Shown here piece by piece: positions 1 to 7,819 of a stretch of DNA of 26,220 bases. Position 1 is the stretch's first letter; each line of letters opens with the position of its first letter. Both the position numbers and the translations under genes were made by a program. The notes under the pieces are model-generated. The model had not been told where the DNA came from and made no database searches. It worked only from the letters and a program-made list of their open reading frames with translations. This DNA comes from Bacteroidales bacterium M6 (GTDB lineage: Bacteria > Bacteroidota > Bacteroidia > Bacteroidales > Muribaculaceae), in assembly GCA_001689485.1 (NCBI GenBank), contig LUJQ01000051.1:52951-79170 (forward strand), read 5' to 3'.

Positions 1-50
1 ATGCAAGGCCGTGTGATTTTTGTTTGTAACCAACCCCGCTATCAATGCCG

Positions 51-1070
51 CTACCTGGCAGGAACGCGGGAAAAACGCATACGCGAACGGAACAAAGGGA
101 ATTCAAACGAAAGAATCACACCATCAACCAGATTGGCGGAAACCTCCTCTGTCATCGGTTCCATATAGGCATCATACCACTCCAGGTTATAATGGTTTTG
201 GAATATTGTAGGATATAACCTCCCCTTAAGCATGCAGGGCTGCCAAGATTCGGCATTCACCCTTCCGCCACCAAGATAAAGTATATCATATGCAGGCGAA
301 CCGGGTTCATTTCCTGAATGTTTCACAACAGCCAATCGATACGCACCTCCCGGCTGTGCCCAACGGGCATCGTTATCCCTATCCAAGAAATCCCATATCC
401 CTTCAATCCCATCGGGGCCTTTACCAGATAAATAATCCCCCACGGATGCCTCAGTCCAGTCCGTACATAGCAACAGCGACGGTTCAGGGCGGTACCTGTA
501 AGCCGCATACCTGATTTTCATTTTCCTGTTGCCTCCGATTCTGACGGTCGAAGCCCCTTTCACCGCACCACATGCACCCGCATAATACTCCAGGTCATTG
601 CCGACCCATATCGACATCACACCTTTCCCTGATTCTTCAACCGAAAGGGTGTTAAGCCCCCCATAAAGGTCTACACCATCATAAAAATCATGACAGAGCA
701 ACTGATGCGGCCGGCCGTCGGTTGAAACCGAATCAACCGTTACACGCAGAAAACGCCGGTCGAACGGGTCACCAAGACATTCATTACCCCAATGCAGCCC
801 GACACGGCGCAAAACCTGCCCTGACGAATCCACCCATTCCATTCCCCATGTAGCTTTCCCCACCCCGTTGCTGTTTCGGTTACCCGAAATTGACGCGCCG
901 GTTTCAAACGAATGCCTGCCATTATCCTTCCCTATGGCAACTTCCACATATTCCCCGGCAGCACAAGATATATCGCGATAAACCTCATCTGCATGAACCG
1001 CAGATGCACACCACGCAAAAGCCGTCGCTACCGCCGCTATGATGCGCAATGATTGATTCTGAAAAGCCAT
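51..1070 (-). CDS. Secreted protein of unknown function
   Basis: I do not recognise this family. The product is 339 residues from the ATG at 1070. It opens with a basic/hydrophobic stretch (SLRIIAAVATAFAW) followed by SAVHA-DE, which looks like a signal peptide cleaved before DEVYRD, so it is probably periplasmic or outer-membrane associated. The mature part is rich in Gly, Asp, Tyr and Trp and has several Cys (CAAGEY, GNECLGD, LLCHDF, YAGACG, LLLCTDW, QPCML). No membrane helix follows the leader. A GTG six codons upstream, at 1088, would overlap the last base of the miaA stop codon; I prefer the ATG because the leader then starts cleanly. It lies 17 bp behind miaA on the same strand with no room for a promoter, so it is probably cotranscribed with miaA. 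Confidence 0.75.
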   Translation of the reverse strand: MAFQNQSLRIIAAVATAFAWCASAVHADEVYRDISCAAGEYVEVAIGKDNGRHSFETGASISGNRNSNGVGKATWGMEWVDSSGQVLRRVGLHWGNECLGDPFDRRFLRVTVDSVSTDGRPHQLLCHDFYDGVDLYGGLNTLSVEESGKGVMSIWVGNDLEYYAGACGAVKGASTVRIGGNRKMKIRYAAYRYRPEPSLLLCTDWTEASVGDYLSGKGPDGIEGIWDFLDRDNDARWAQPGGAYRLAVVKHSGNEPGSPAYDILYLGGGRVNAESWQPCMLKGRLYPTIFQNHYNLEWYDAYMEPMTEEVSANLVDGVILSFEFPLFRSRMRFSRVPAR

Positions 1071-1087
1071 AAAGGTGGTATAATGCA

Positions 1088-2017
1088 CTAACCGTGCTGT
1101 TTCTTATGGTATATCTCCGATACACGTTCAATCATTTCCGACGAGTCCATGTCATATGGCAGCCATTCTATTTCAAACCCACGACGCTCCATCCCGCGGA
1201 ACCATGTCATCTGACGTTTGGCAAACTGATGGATTGCGGTTTCCAATTGCTGACGCATGGATTCATAATCAATCTGCCCTATCACATATTGGGTCACAAA
1301 CTTATATTCCAGGCCATAATACATAAGGTCGTCAGGAGTGACCCCGCACTCAAGAATCCTACGCACCTCGTCGACCATACCTTCGTTCAACCGCGCGTCA
1401 AGGCGTCGGGATATTCGTTCCCTGCGCATGTCGCGGCCTATCTCAATCCCCACAACCACGGCGTCACGCGGTGCTGACGGGGTCACCGATTCCGCCGTCT
1501 CAGGATGCGCGGCATAATACGTCTGAATCTCGATGGCACGGATGGCACGCTTCACCGAATCCACATCCGTGACATTATGCAGCGATTTCATCCCGGCAAG
1601 TATGTCGGTAAGTTCCTGTAAGGATTTACCCGCAAGGCTTTCACGCAACAACTTGTTTTCAGGCACTGCGGGGAGTTCCATCCCTTTCAAAAATGATTCG
1701 ACATACATACCGCTTCCGCCGCATACAACAGGCACCTTGCCCCGGGAACAGATGTCGCCCAAAGCCGCCGATGCATCACGAAGATATTCAAACAGATTAT
1801 ATTTCGACCCGGCAGGTGCTATGTCGATCATATGGTAAGGCACTGACCCGTATTCGGCAAGGTCTTTCCCTGTGCCGATATCCATGCCACGATACACCTG
1901 TCGCGAATCCCCGCTGATGATTTCCCCATCAAGCGCTGTTGCAAATTCCACAGCCCTCCGGGTTTTGCCGGAAGCCGTAGGCCCTACAACGGCCAATATC
2001 GGCATTGACACACACAT
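1088..2017 (-). CDS. miaA: tRNA dimethylallyltransferase MiaA
   Basis: MiaA transfers a dimethylallyl group from DMAPP to N6 of A37 in tRNAs that read UNN codons, the first step toward ms2i6A. The 309-residue length is normal for the family. The P-loop GPTASGKT is at residues 12-19. It is followed by the family signature ISGDSRQVYRGMDIGTGK, which carries the Asp-Ser pair and the tRNA-facing segment, and by a C-terminal RQMTWFRG motif typical of MiaA. The ATG at 2017 is used here; a second ATG at 2005 (MPILAVVGPT) is equally plausible and closer to the usual N-terminus. It has its own 143-bp upstream gap, where no convincing TAnnTTTG box was found, and leads into the secreted protein at 51-1070. 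Confidence 0.95.
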   Translation of the reverse strand: MCVSMPILAVVGPTASGKTRRAVEFATALDGEIISGDSRQVYRGMDIGTGKDLAEYGSVPYHMIDIAPAGSKYNLFEYLRDASAALGDICSRGKVPVVCGGSGMYVESFLKGMELPAVPENKLLRESLAGKSLQELTDILAGMKSLHNVTDVDSVKRAIRAIEIQTYYAAHPETAESVTPSAPRDAVVVGIEIGRDMRRERISRRLDARLNEGMVDEVRRILECGVTPDDLMYYGLEYKFVTQYVIGQIDYESMRQQLETAIHQFAKRQMTWFRGMERRGFEIEWLPYDMDSSEMIERVSEIYHKKQHG

Positions 2018-2160
2018 GCAGATTACTTTTTTAATGAATCGGTTTGATAATTAGCGTGCCAAATGCAACTTGCCGCCTATATATCTGATTCCGACAACAA
2101 ATGCACACGGCAATATATAACGTGGAAATGAGATGGCGCATTCAGCAAAAACGCTCTGCG

Positions 2161-3501
2161 TCAGCCTCGTTTCAATCCCGGTCTCCTCGACAACAGACGC
2201 CTTAACGAATACCAGAAACTATCCTGGTTGTTATGCGCCACCTTAAGCCAACGATGGTCATTGAAATCCACTTCCCAGTTCCTGAGGTCACGCAATCGGA
2301 ATGTGGGACGGTAATGCTTGATTTTATACAACCTCTTACCCTCCGCATCATATGTTTTCCATGCCATGGCAATGCGGTAGATTCTGTGAAGTTCGGCCAC
2401 AAGGTCGCGGTCAATCAGGCTCTGACGGGCAAGCTGCTGCACATTTCCCCAAGTAAGCCATTCACCTTCAAGCGAAGAATCAATCAGTTCGGCATCATCA
2501 TCCAGGAAGGCGAAATAATGGAATATGTTCCTATACGTGATATTGTCGGGACTTGAATATGCGAACTTTATCTCGGCATCGGGTATGCCGGTAATATTTT
2601 TAAATATGCCCACCGCCTTTGGCAGGTTTTCACGCTCATGATAGGCGGTACGCGCAATGACAGGCGTGTCAAACCGTTTGACACGAGCCCCGTTGGCATA
2701 AACCACCTGTGTAGGATAGAAATTCAACAGCAACCTGTCATTGCAGATTACAAGGAAACGCAACGTGGTCGAACCCGGCTGCTCCACAAAATGCTCTTCA
2801 TCTTTCTGGCAAAAGTAAACCCAAAGGGAATGATATCGCGCCCCGAGATAAACCAACGACAGCACATACATCACCAACGGCATCCATATAAAGAAAAACA
2901 GGTCGGCACGGTTAAGATTCGTATTCACATACATAAGCATGTAATACGCCCAGTCAACCACGGAAAGCACCAGCGACAACACAAAAAGCAACTTCGTCTG
3001 ATAACGCCATTCCTTGCGATACAGGTCTCCTACGAATCCATGCTCGATAACATTCCCGTAGCGCATCTTGCATTGCTGGCACACCAGCGGTTCACGGCGG
3101 TTCAACCAGTAATACAATGTGACAATGGTAGCCACCGGGGCGGTTATAAGTATCGCGATTATGGGCGAATTTATGTCGTAAGGCTGGCCGGTGAGTTCAT
3201 GCGGATTCTCCCCAAGCCCGAAAAAGTACAAGGCAACAAGGGTTACAGCCGTCATCATCATAACCGCCGAAACCTGCTGGATCAAACGCGAGCACGACGG
3301 GAAATCACGCTTGCGAAGCTCTGTATGGAAAATTTGCAGCAATATATAGAACCCGATATTAATCGGGGCAAGCCACTGGCGCGGCACAACAGGTGCAAGC
3401 ACCGTGAGCACCGTGAGCAAGCCCACTGCAACCGCCCAGTTCCGCCATAAACCGAATATAGCGGCGCTCATGCCTTGACGCCGTTCGTTTGCTCTGAACA
3501 T
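2161..3501 (-). CDS. Six-helix membrane protein with a CxxC loop, unknown function
   Basis: I cannot name this 446-residue protein. The N-terminal half has about six hydrophobic helices (roughly residues 22-40, 43-59, 76-94, 112-133, 169-189 and 201-219). Between helices 4 and 5 is a hydrophilic loop with CQQC at 141-144, followed by KMRYGN and HGFVGDLYRKEWRYQTK, which resembles a small metal-binding or redox knuckle. Residues from about 225 to the end form a soluble, charged domain rich in Tyr, Arg and Asp. It starts 9 bp after the stop codon of the DPP-IV gene and so is almost surely in the same transcript. A second Met at residue 11 is a possible start. The fold could suit a sensor or an assembly factor, but nothing in the sequence decides this. 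Confidence 0.85.
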   Translation of the reverse strand: MFRANERRQGMSAAIFGLWRNWAVAVGLLTVLTVLAPVVPRQWLAPINIGFYILLQIFHTELRKRDFPSCSRLIQQVSAVMMMTAVTLVALYFFGLGENPHELTGQPYDINSPIIAILITAPVATIVTLYYWLNRREPLVCQQCKMRYGNVIEHGFVGDLYRKEWRYQTKLLFVLSLVLSVVDWAYYMLMYVNTNLNRADLFFFIWMPLVMYVLSLVYLGARYHSLWVYFCQKDEEHFVEQPGSTTLRFLVICNDRLLLNFYPTQVVYANGARVKRFDTPVIARTAYHERENLPKAVGIFKNITGIPDAEIKFAYSSPDNITYRNIFHYFAFLDDDAELIDSSLEGEWLTWGNVQQLARQSLIDRDLVAELHRIYRIAMAWKTYDAEGKRLYKIKHYRPTFRLRDLRNWEVDFNDHRWLKVAHNNQDSFWYSLRRLLSRRPGLKRG

Positions 3502-3510
3502 TCTTATTGT

Positions 3511-5799
3511 TTACAGATTTGCTTTGAAATATTCTATCATGCGGCCATAAACCAACGCGCGTGCATCACATCCGTTAATCGAATGGTTCATCCCGGGGAA
3601 AAGGAACATATCGCAATAGCGCCCGGCTTGCTGCAGTTTACCCGCAAATTCGATTGAGTTGGATAGATGCACATTATCGTCGGCTGTACCCGACATTAAT
3701 AACAAACGGCAGTTCATTTTGTCAGCACGGTTCACCGGGGCACCTTCGTCGTAAGCGTCGCCGTTCTCTTGGGGGGTCAGCATAAAGCGCTCTGTATAAA
3801 CCGTGTCGTAATACCGCCATGAAGTTACAGGGGCTATGGCAACCGCTGCCTTAAACCGGCTGTCAGACGATGTTACGGCCATCAAAGTCTCATACCCGCC
3901 ATAGCTCCAACCGCTTATACCTATGCGGTCGCCATCAACAAACGGCAGGGATGCGGCATAGGATGCGGCATTGATTTGGTCGATTGTCTCAAAACGTCCA
4001 AGACGTTTGTAAACAACGTCGCGGAACGCCGTGCCACGGCCGCCTGTGCCACGGCCGTCAACACACACCACCACGAAGCCTTGTGTTACCGCATAATAGT
4101 CCCAGTCCATTTTCCAACGGTTGGTAACCTCTTGCGAGCCGGGGCCGCTATACTGCCACATTATCACGGGATATTTACGCGACGGATTAAAATCGACCGG
4201 TTTGATAATATAGCCGTTCAGCGTCGTGCCATCTGACTGCATTGTGAAATACTCCTTTGCAGCACACCCGGCATAACGCGCAGCATAGTCACCGTTATCC
4301 TCAATCACACGCTGACGCTTCCCTTTCGCATTATACAAGGTATAAACCGGAGGTGTCGACGCATTGCTGTAATTCACCACATAATAATTCATCAACGGGG
4401 AAAATTCCGCACTGCCCCACCCCTCGGTCTCTGAAAGGTTTTCAATTTTTTTGCCCTGCCGGTCAACTTTATATACCACGCGGTTCAAGGCATTCCGAGG
4501 ATTTGAGGAAGTGGAAACGGTGCATGGTTCCGACTGGAAATAAGAAAAGCCTGAAGCATCCTCCCCATAGAAAGCGGTCACCTCGTAATCACCCGAAGTA
4601 ATCTGACGCAACAATTGCCCGTTATAGGAATATTTATAAAGGTGATTCCATCCGCTACGCTCGGAAAACACCACGAACCCGTCGTTTCCAAACGAGATAT
4701 TCTCATAGGCAGCCGGATTAAGCCACCCTTTGGCCTGCTCGACCAGGATTGATTTGACAACGGTCGATTTCGGGTTGGCAGCATAGATTTCCATGCGGTT
4801 TTGCGCACGGTTCAGTGTCACCACCATCAACGGGGCAGTAGCCGAGGTTCCATATGATATACGTGGCACATATTCTATCTGCGGGTCAGGAAGCGCGATT
4901 TCCTTTGTTTTGCGGGTCTCCACATCATAACTGTGCACACTCACCTGCGAATTAGGCTGGCCTGCAACCGGGTACTTGTATGAGAATTCCCCGGGATATA
5001 ACGCATAATCGGCTTTTGGTTCACACCACCCTTCGTAAAGGCTGAATGTAAAAGTCGGCACTTTCGACTCGTCATAACGGATAAAGCACAATGTAGAATT
5101 GTCGGGAGCCCATGTCATGGAACAGTCGGTGCCGAACTCCTCTTCATAAGTCCAGTCGGGAATACCGTTGATGATTTCATTACGTTTGCCGTCGGTAGTG
5201 ACCTGCACCTCCGAATCATAATCGGTCTTCTTGATATAGATATTGTTATCAACCACGAATGCCACCATCCGCCCGTCTGGTGAGAAAATGGGGGATTGCT
5301 GCATGCGGAAATTTTTCGAAAGCGGGCGGAGAATGTTGCGCTTTATTTCAAACACATAGTAGGCAGCCCGCATCGAACGCCGGTAAACAGGCTCGCTATC
5401 ACCGTAAACCAAAAGCTTGCTGCCTTCAGGGCTTAGCGAAAAATCCGTTATCCCTGAAATGCTGTTCTCACGGGTATGGGAAGTGTCGAGCACCGTATCA
5501 ATCATCTTGCCTGTGGCAGTTTCATATCTTACAATCTTTCTACCCCCGTCTTCAAGCTTGAGGTAACTTTCCCCATCGGGCATAAACACGGTCTTGCCGG
5601 GTGTGGCAGCTGCATTTGACGGATATACATATTTGGCAATCCCGGCAACAGGGAGTTGCGACGGGGCAAGCGAACCGTTATATTGCGCAGGCGCACCATT
5701 GGCATCAGTCACAACAGCTGACAACAACAGCGCTGACAATGCCACACATGCCTTTTGGCAAGCCAGCCCTATATTTGAGTTTTCGATTATATGTTTCAT
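3511..5799 (-). CDS. Dipeptidyl peptidase IV (S9 family serine peptidase)
   Basis: This enzyme removes X-Pro or X-Ala dipeptides from peptide N-termini, probably in the periplasm. Residues 1-36 form a signal peptide (LSALLLSAVV followed by ANGA). Residues about 50-540 form the beta-propeller, including DWTYEEEFG with Glu 219-221, the acidic pair that in DPP-IV holds the free N-terminus of the substrate. The C-terminal alpha/beta hydrolase carries GWSYGG with Ser632, GTADDNVH with Asp707 and GMNHSI with His739. The spacing is close to human DPP-IV (630/708/740). The length of 762 is normal. The gene lies 41 bp after the coiled-coil gene and 9 bp before the CxxC membrane protein. The Glu pair and WSY favour DPP-IV over prolyl tripeptidyl peptidase or acylaminoacyl peptidase, but substrate range was not tested. 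Confidence 0.93.
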   Translation of the reverse strand: MKHIIENSNIGLACQKACVALSALLLSAVVTDANGAPAQYNGSLAPSQLPVAGIAKYVYPSNAAATPGKTVFMPDGESYLKLEDGGRKIVRYETATGKMIDTVLDTSHTRENSISGITDFSLSPEGSKLLVYGDSEPVYRRSMRAAYYVFEIKRNILRPLSKNFRMQQSPIFSPDGRMVAFVVDNNIYIKKTDYDSEVQVTTDGKRNEIINGIPDWTYEEEFGTDCSMTWAPDNSTLCFIRYDESKVPTFTFSLYEGWCEPKADYALYPGEFSYKYPVAGQPNSQVSVHSYDVETRKTKEIALPDPQIEYVPRISYGTSATAPLMVVTLNRAQNRMEIYAANPKSTVVKSILVEQAKGWLNPAAYENISFGNDGFVVFSERSGWNHLYKYSYNGQLLRQITSGDYEVTAFYGEDASGFSYFQSEPCTVSTSSNPRNALNRVVYKVDRQGKKIENLSETEGWGSAEFSPLMNYYVVNYSNASTPPVYTLYNAKGKRQRVIEDNGDYAARYAGCAAKEYFTMQSDGTTLNGYIIKPVDFNPSRKYPVIMWQYSGPGSQEVTNRWKMDWDYYAVTQGFVVVCVDGRGTGGRGTAFRDVVYKRLGRFETIDQINAASYAASLPFVDGDRIGISGWSYGGYETLMAVTSSDSRFKAAVAIAPVTSWRYYDTVYTERFMLTPQENGDAYDEGAPVNRADKMNCRLLLMSGTADDNVHLSNSIEFAGKLQQAGRYCDMFLFPGMNHSINGCDARALVYGRMIEYFKANL

Positions 5800-5840
5800 A
5801 AAATATAAATAGTATATAAGTCGTGGAAATTATTTTATAA

Positions 5841-7550
5841 TTACCATAGTGACATTTGTGCAGGATTGTCAGGAGCCGATTTCCGGGCCGGTTCCTTATA
5901 TCCGAATTCGGGTTTATCCTCATCGGCCTGTTCCTTTTTCCTTTTGGAAGGGGGCGGCGGTGTGGCAATCAGCCAGTCCGTATCCTCGATGGATTCGTCG
6001 ATAGCTGAAATCTTTAGTTTGGATTTTTTCGCACCCCTGCTTTTGCGCCCTTTCGCCGTACCCCCCGACTTGTTGCCGGTTATTTCGAAATCAACCTTCG
6101 GTGCTTCATATCCGGCCGGCGGCTCGGCAACGGCGCAGGCGCTTTCGTCAGCAAACATGCGCGTTTCCTTAAGCCTTGCTATTTCCGACTGCAATGCGCT
6201 CTCAGCCTGCGTGTGCTCATACAGGTTGTCTTCTATAGTTTTACGCAGATTGTCGGCAATATCCTCCAATGCCCGGATTGTATCATCCTTTTTGCTGATT
6301 AATTCGGCATTTTCCCGTTTCTCGATTTCAAGCACATGCAGAAGTTCATCCTTCTGCATCAGCTCGTCTTTCTGCTTGCGCAGGAAAGCCTCATTGGCAA
6401 GCTTTGATTCCTCCAAAGCCGAGAGCTGCCGGTGCAGCTGCTCCACAACGGCCAGGTTTTCAACTGCTTCTGCCAACTGCTCGCTTGTTGTGTTATATCT
6501 TATCTTAAGATTCTTATATTCACGGTGAATGGTTTCGTTTTCGCGCAGCAGGTTTTCAGCCTCGGCCTCCTTATCGGCCAGTTCCTGCGATTTCGAACGC
6601 AGGTTCTCCATAGCCACAGCCAGCTTGGCATTCAAGTCCGACAGCATGGCATCACCAAGGTCATCCTTTACCCTCGACTGTTCCAACGCATCCCTGAGGT
6701 TGGCAATTTCCTTCTTATGCGCCAGGTTTTCGTCACGCAGGCCGCCATTTTCAGCAGTCAGCCGTGCCACCGATTCCTCTGCCACATTGCGGGCTTCATT
6801 AGCCATTGACAATTCCGACTGCAACTCGCCTTGCCTGTCGGTCAGCTCGTTGACCTTGTCGGCCACAGCATCGTCGATACCTCCGGCCAGGTCACTGCCA
6901 AGCACAGACGTAACACGGATTTTGTTAATCAGGCTTTTGTTTTCAAGGATGTACTGCTCGTTTTCTGCACGCAATTCCCCGAGTTGCCTTTCAAGGTCGT
7001 TCACCCGTTCCACTAAAGCGCGTTTCTGCCGTTCGGCACTAAGCTGCTGCTTGCGTGAGTCGCTGTTATCCTCGTCCTTTTTCCGCGACTGCCTGCGCAA
7101 GGAGTCCAATTCCGACATCAAACCGTTCCGCTCGCTCTCCCACCGGGCATCGCAACGACGCCTTGCATCAACGGCAAGTTGCTCCATATATTCATGCATC
7201 GAGGAATCAAGCGCACTATAGATATATTCCCGTTGTGTCTTTTCGTCAACAGCCTCCCGTATGAAATCGGGGAGTGATTCGTTGAAAATTTTCACAACCG
7301 TTTCAAAAATTGCCGCAGGCACAACCGATTGCTCTTGCAAATCAACCGCATCTGTCCCGGAACCGGCATCATCGGCACCGTTCTGACCTGGGGATGCATC
7401 CCGGCCTGCAATGTTTTCGCCGTCGGCAACCTCATCCGCATCAGGTTTCCGCAAAGGCTTCACACGGGCGTCGATACCCTCATGCCCATTATCCTCCACT
7501 TCGGAATCCCCGAATCCAAAAGCTCTTTTTAACGTTTTGAAGAGTGCCAT
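5841..7550 (-). CDS. Long coiled-coil protein, unknown function
   Basis: This 569-residue protein has no signal peptide and no membrane helix, so it is probably cytoplasmic. After a short N-terminal segment (MALFKTLKRAFGFGD, a possible amphipathic helix) and an acidic, Gly/Asp-rich linker comes a small helical part (about 74-130, IFETVVKIFNESLPDFIREAV). It is followed by an almost unbroken heptad-rich coiled coil from about 135 to 465, rich in Glu, Lys, Leu and Arg. The C-terminus is basic and proline-rich (KGRKSRGAKKSKLKI, then DWLIATPPPPSKRKK) and ends NPAQMSLW. The basic tail could bind nucleic acid or membrane, and the terminal tetrapeptide could be a docking peptide; both are inference. 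It precedes the DPP-IV gene by 41 bp and has a candidate promoter about 80 bp upstream. No SMC or SbcC ATPase motifs are present. Confidence 0.85.
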   Translation of the reverse strand: MALFKTLKRAFGFGDSEVEDNGHEGIDARVKPLRKPDADEVADGENIAGRDASPGQNGADDAGSGTDAVDLQEQSVVPAAIFETVVKIFNESLPDFIREAVDEKTQREYIYSALDSSMHEYMEQLAVDARRRCDARWESERNGLMSELDSLRRQSRKKDEDNSDSRKQQLSAERQKRALVERVNDLERQLGELRAENEQYILENKSLINKIRVTSVLGSDLAGGIDDAVADKVNELTDRQGELQSELSMANEARNVAEESVARLTAENGGLRDENLAHKKEIANLRDALEQSRVKDDLGDAMLSDLNAKLAVAMENLRSKSQELADKEAEAENLLRENETIHREYKNLKIRYNTTSEQLAEAVENLAVVEQLHRQLSALEESKLANEAFLRKQKDELMQKDELLHVLEIEKRENAELISKKDDTIRALEDIADNLRKTIEDNLYEHTQAESALQSEIARLKETRMFADESACAVAEPPAGYEAPKVDFEITGNKSGGTAKGRKSRGAKKSKLKISAIDESIEDTDWLIATPPPPSKRKKEQADEDKPEFGYKEPARKSAPDNPAQMSLW

Positions 7551-7628
7551 TCAAATTACTATATAGCGGCAAAGATGCCGGCCGGTTGGTGCATTACGGT
7601 GACATACGGGCAAAACCCGCATTTTCTA

Positions 7629-7636
7629 CAAAATTA
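7629..7636 (-). promoter_or_regulatory. Candidate -7 box for the coiled-coil gene
   Basis: TAATTTTG on the minus strand matches the Bacteroidetes -7 consensus TAnnTTTG. It is 79 bp before the ATG at 7550. A TTG sits upstream at 7655-7653, but with a 16-bp spacer rather than the usual 19, so the -33 half is weak. The leader that follows contains a small GC hairpin (CGGGttttgCCCG). Confidence 0.4.
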
Positions 7637-7819
7637 AGAAAAATCCGTGATTCAACGCCACCATATCCCGCCAAAGTTTCAACATCCTTCGGGATTTAGA
7701 GATTGAAGTCATATTGACATCTCAGTCAGTATGCCGGGCTGTCATCGGTCAGCACATCCATAAGGCCATAACGAAGCCGTGGAAATCAATTCATGATTTC
7801 ACCAACCGTCAAATCCGAC

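Noticed and set aside
1071..1088. GTG start for the secreted protein overlapping the miaA stop
   Set aside because: It would add MHYTTF before the signal peptide; the ATG at 1070 gives a cleaner leader. Still possible.
2638..3450. 270-codon plus-strand open frame
   Set aside because: It lies wholly opposite the membrane-protein gene, and its translation is Arg/His/Gln-rich with no family motif; it is a shadow.
5866..7221. Two Ser/Ala/Cys-rich plus-strand frames of about 220 codons
   Set aside because: They are the antisense of the Glu/Leu-rich coiled coil, which routinely yields such frames.
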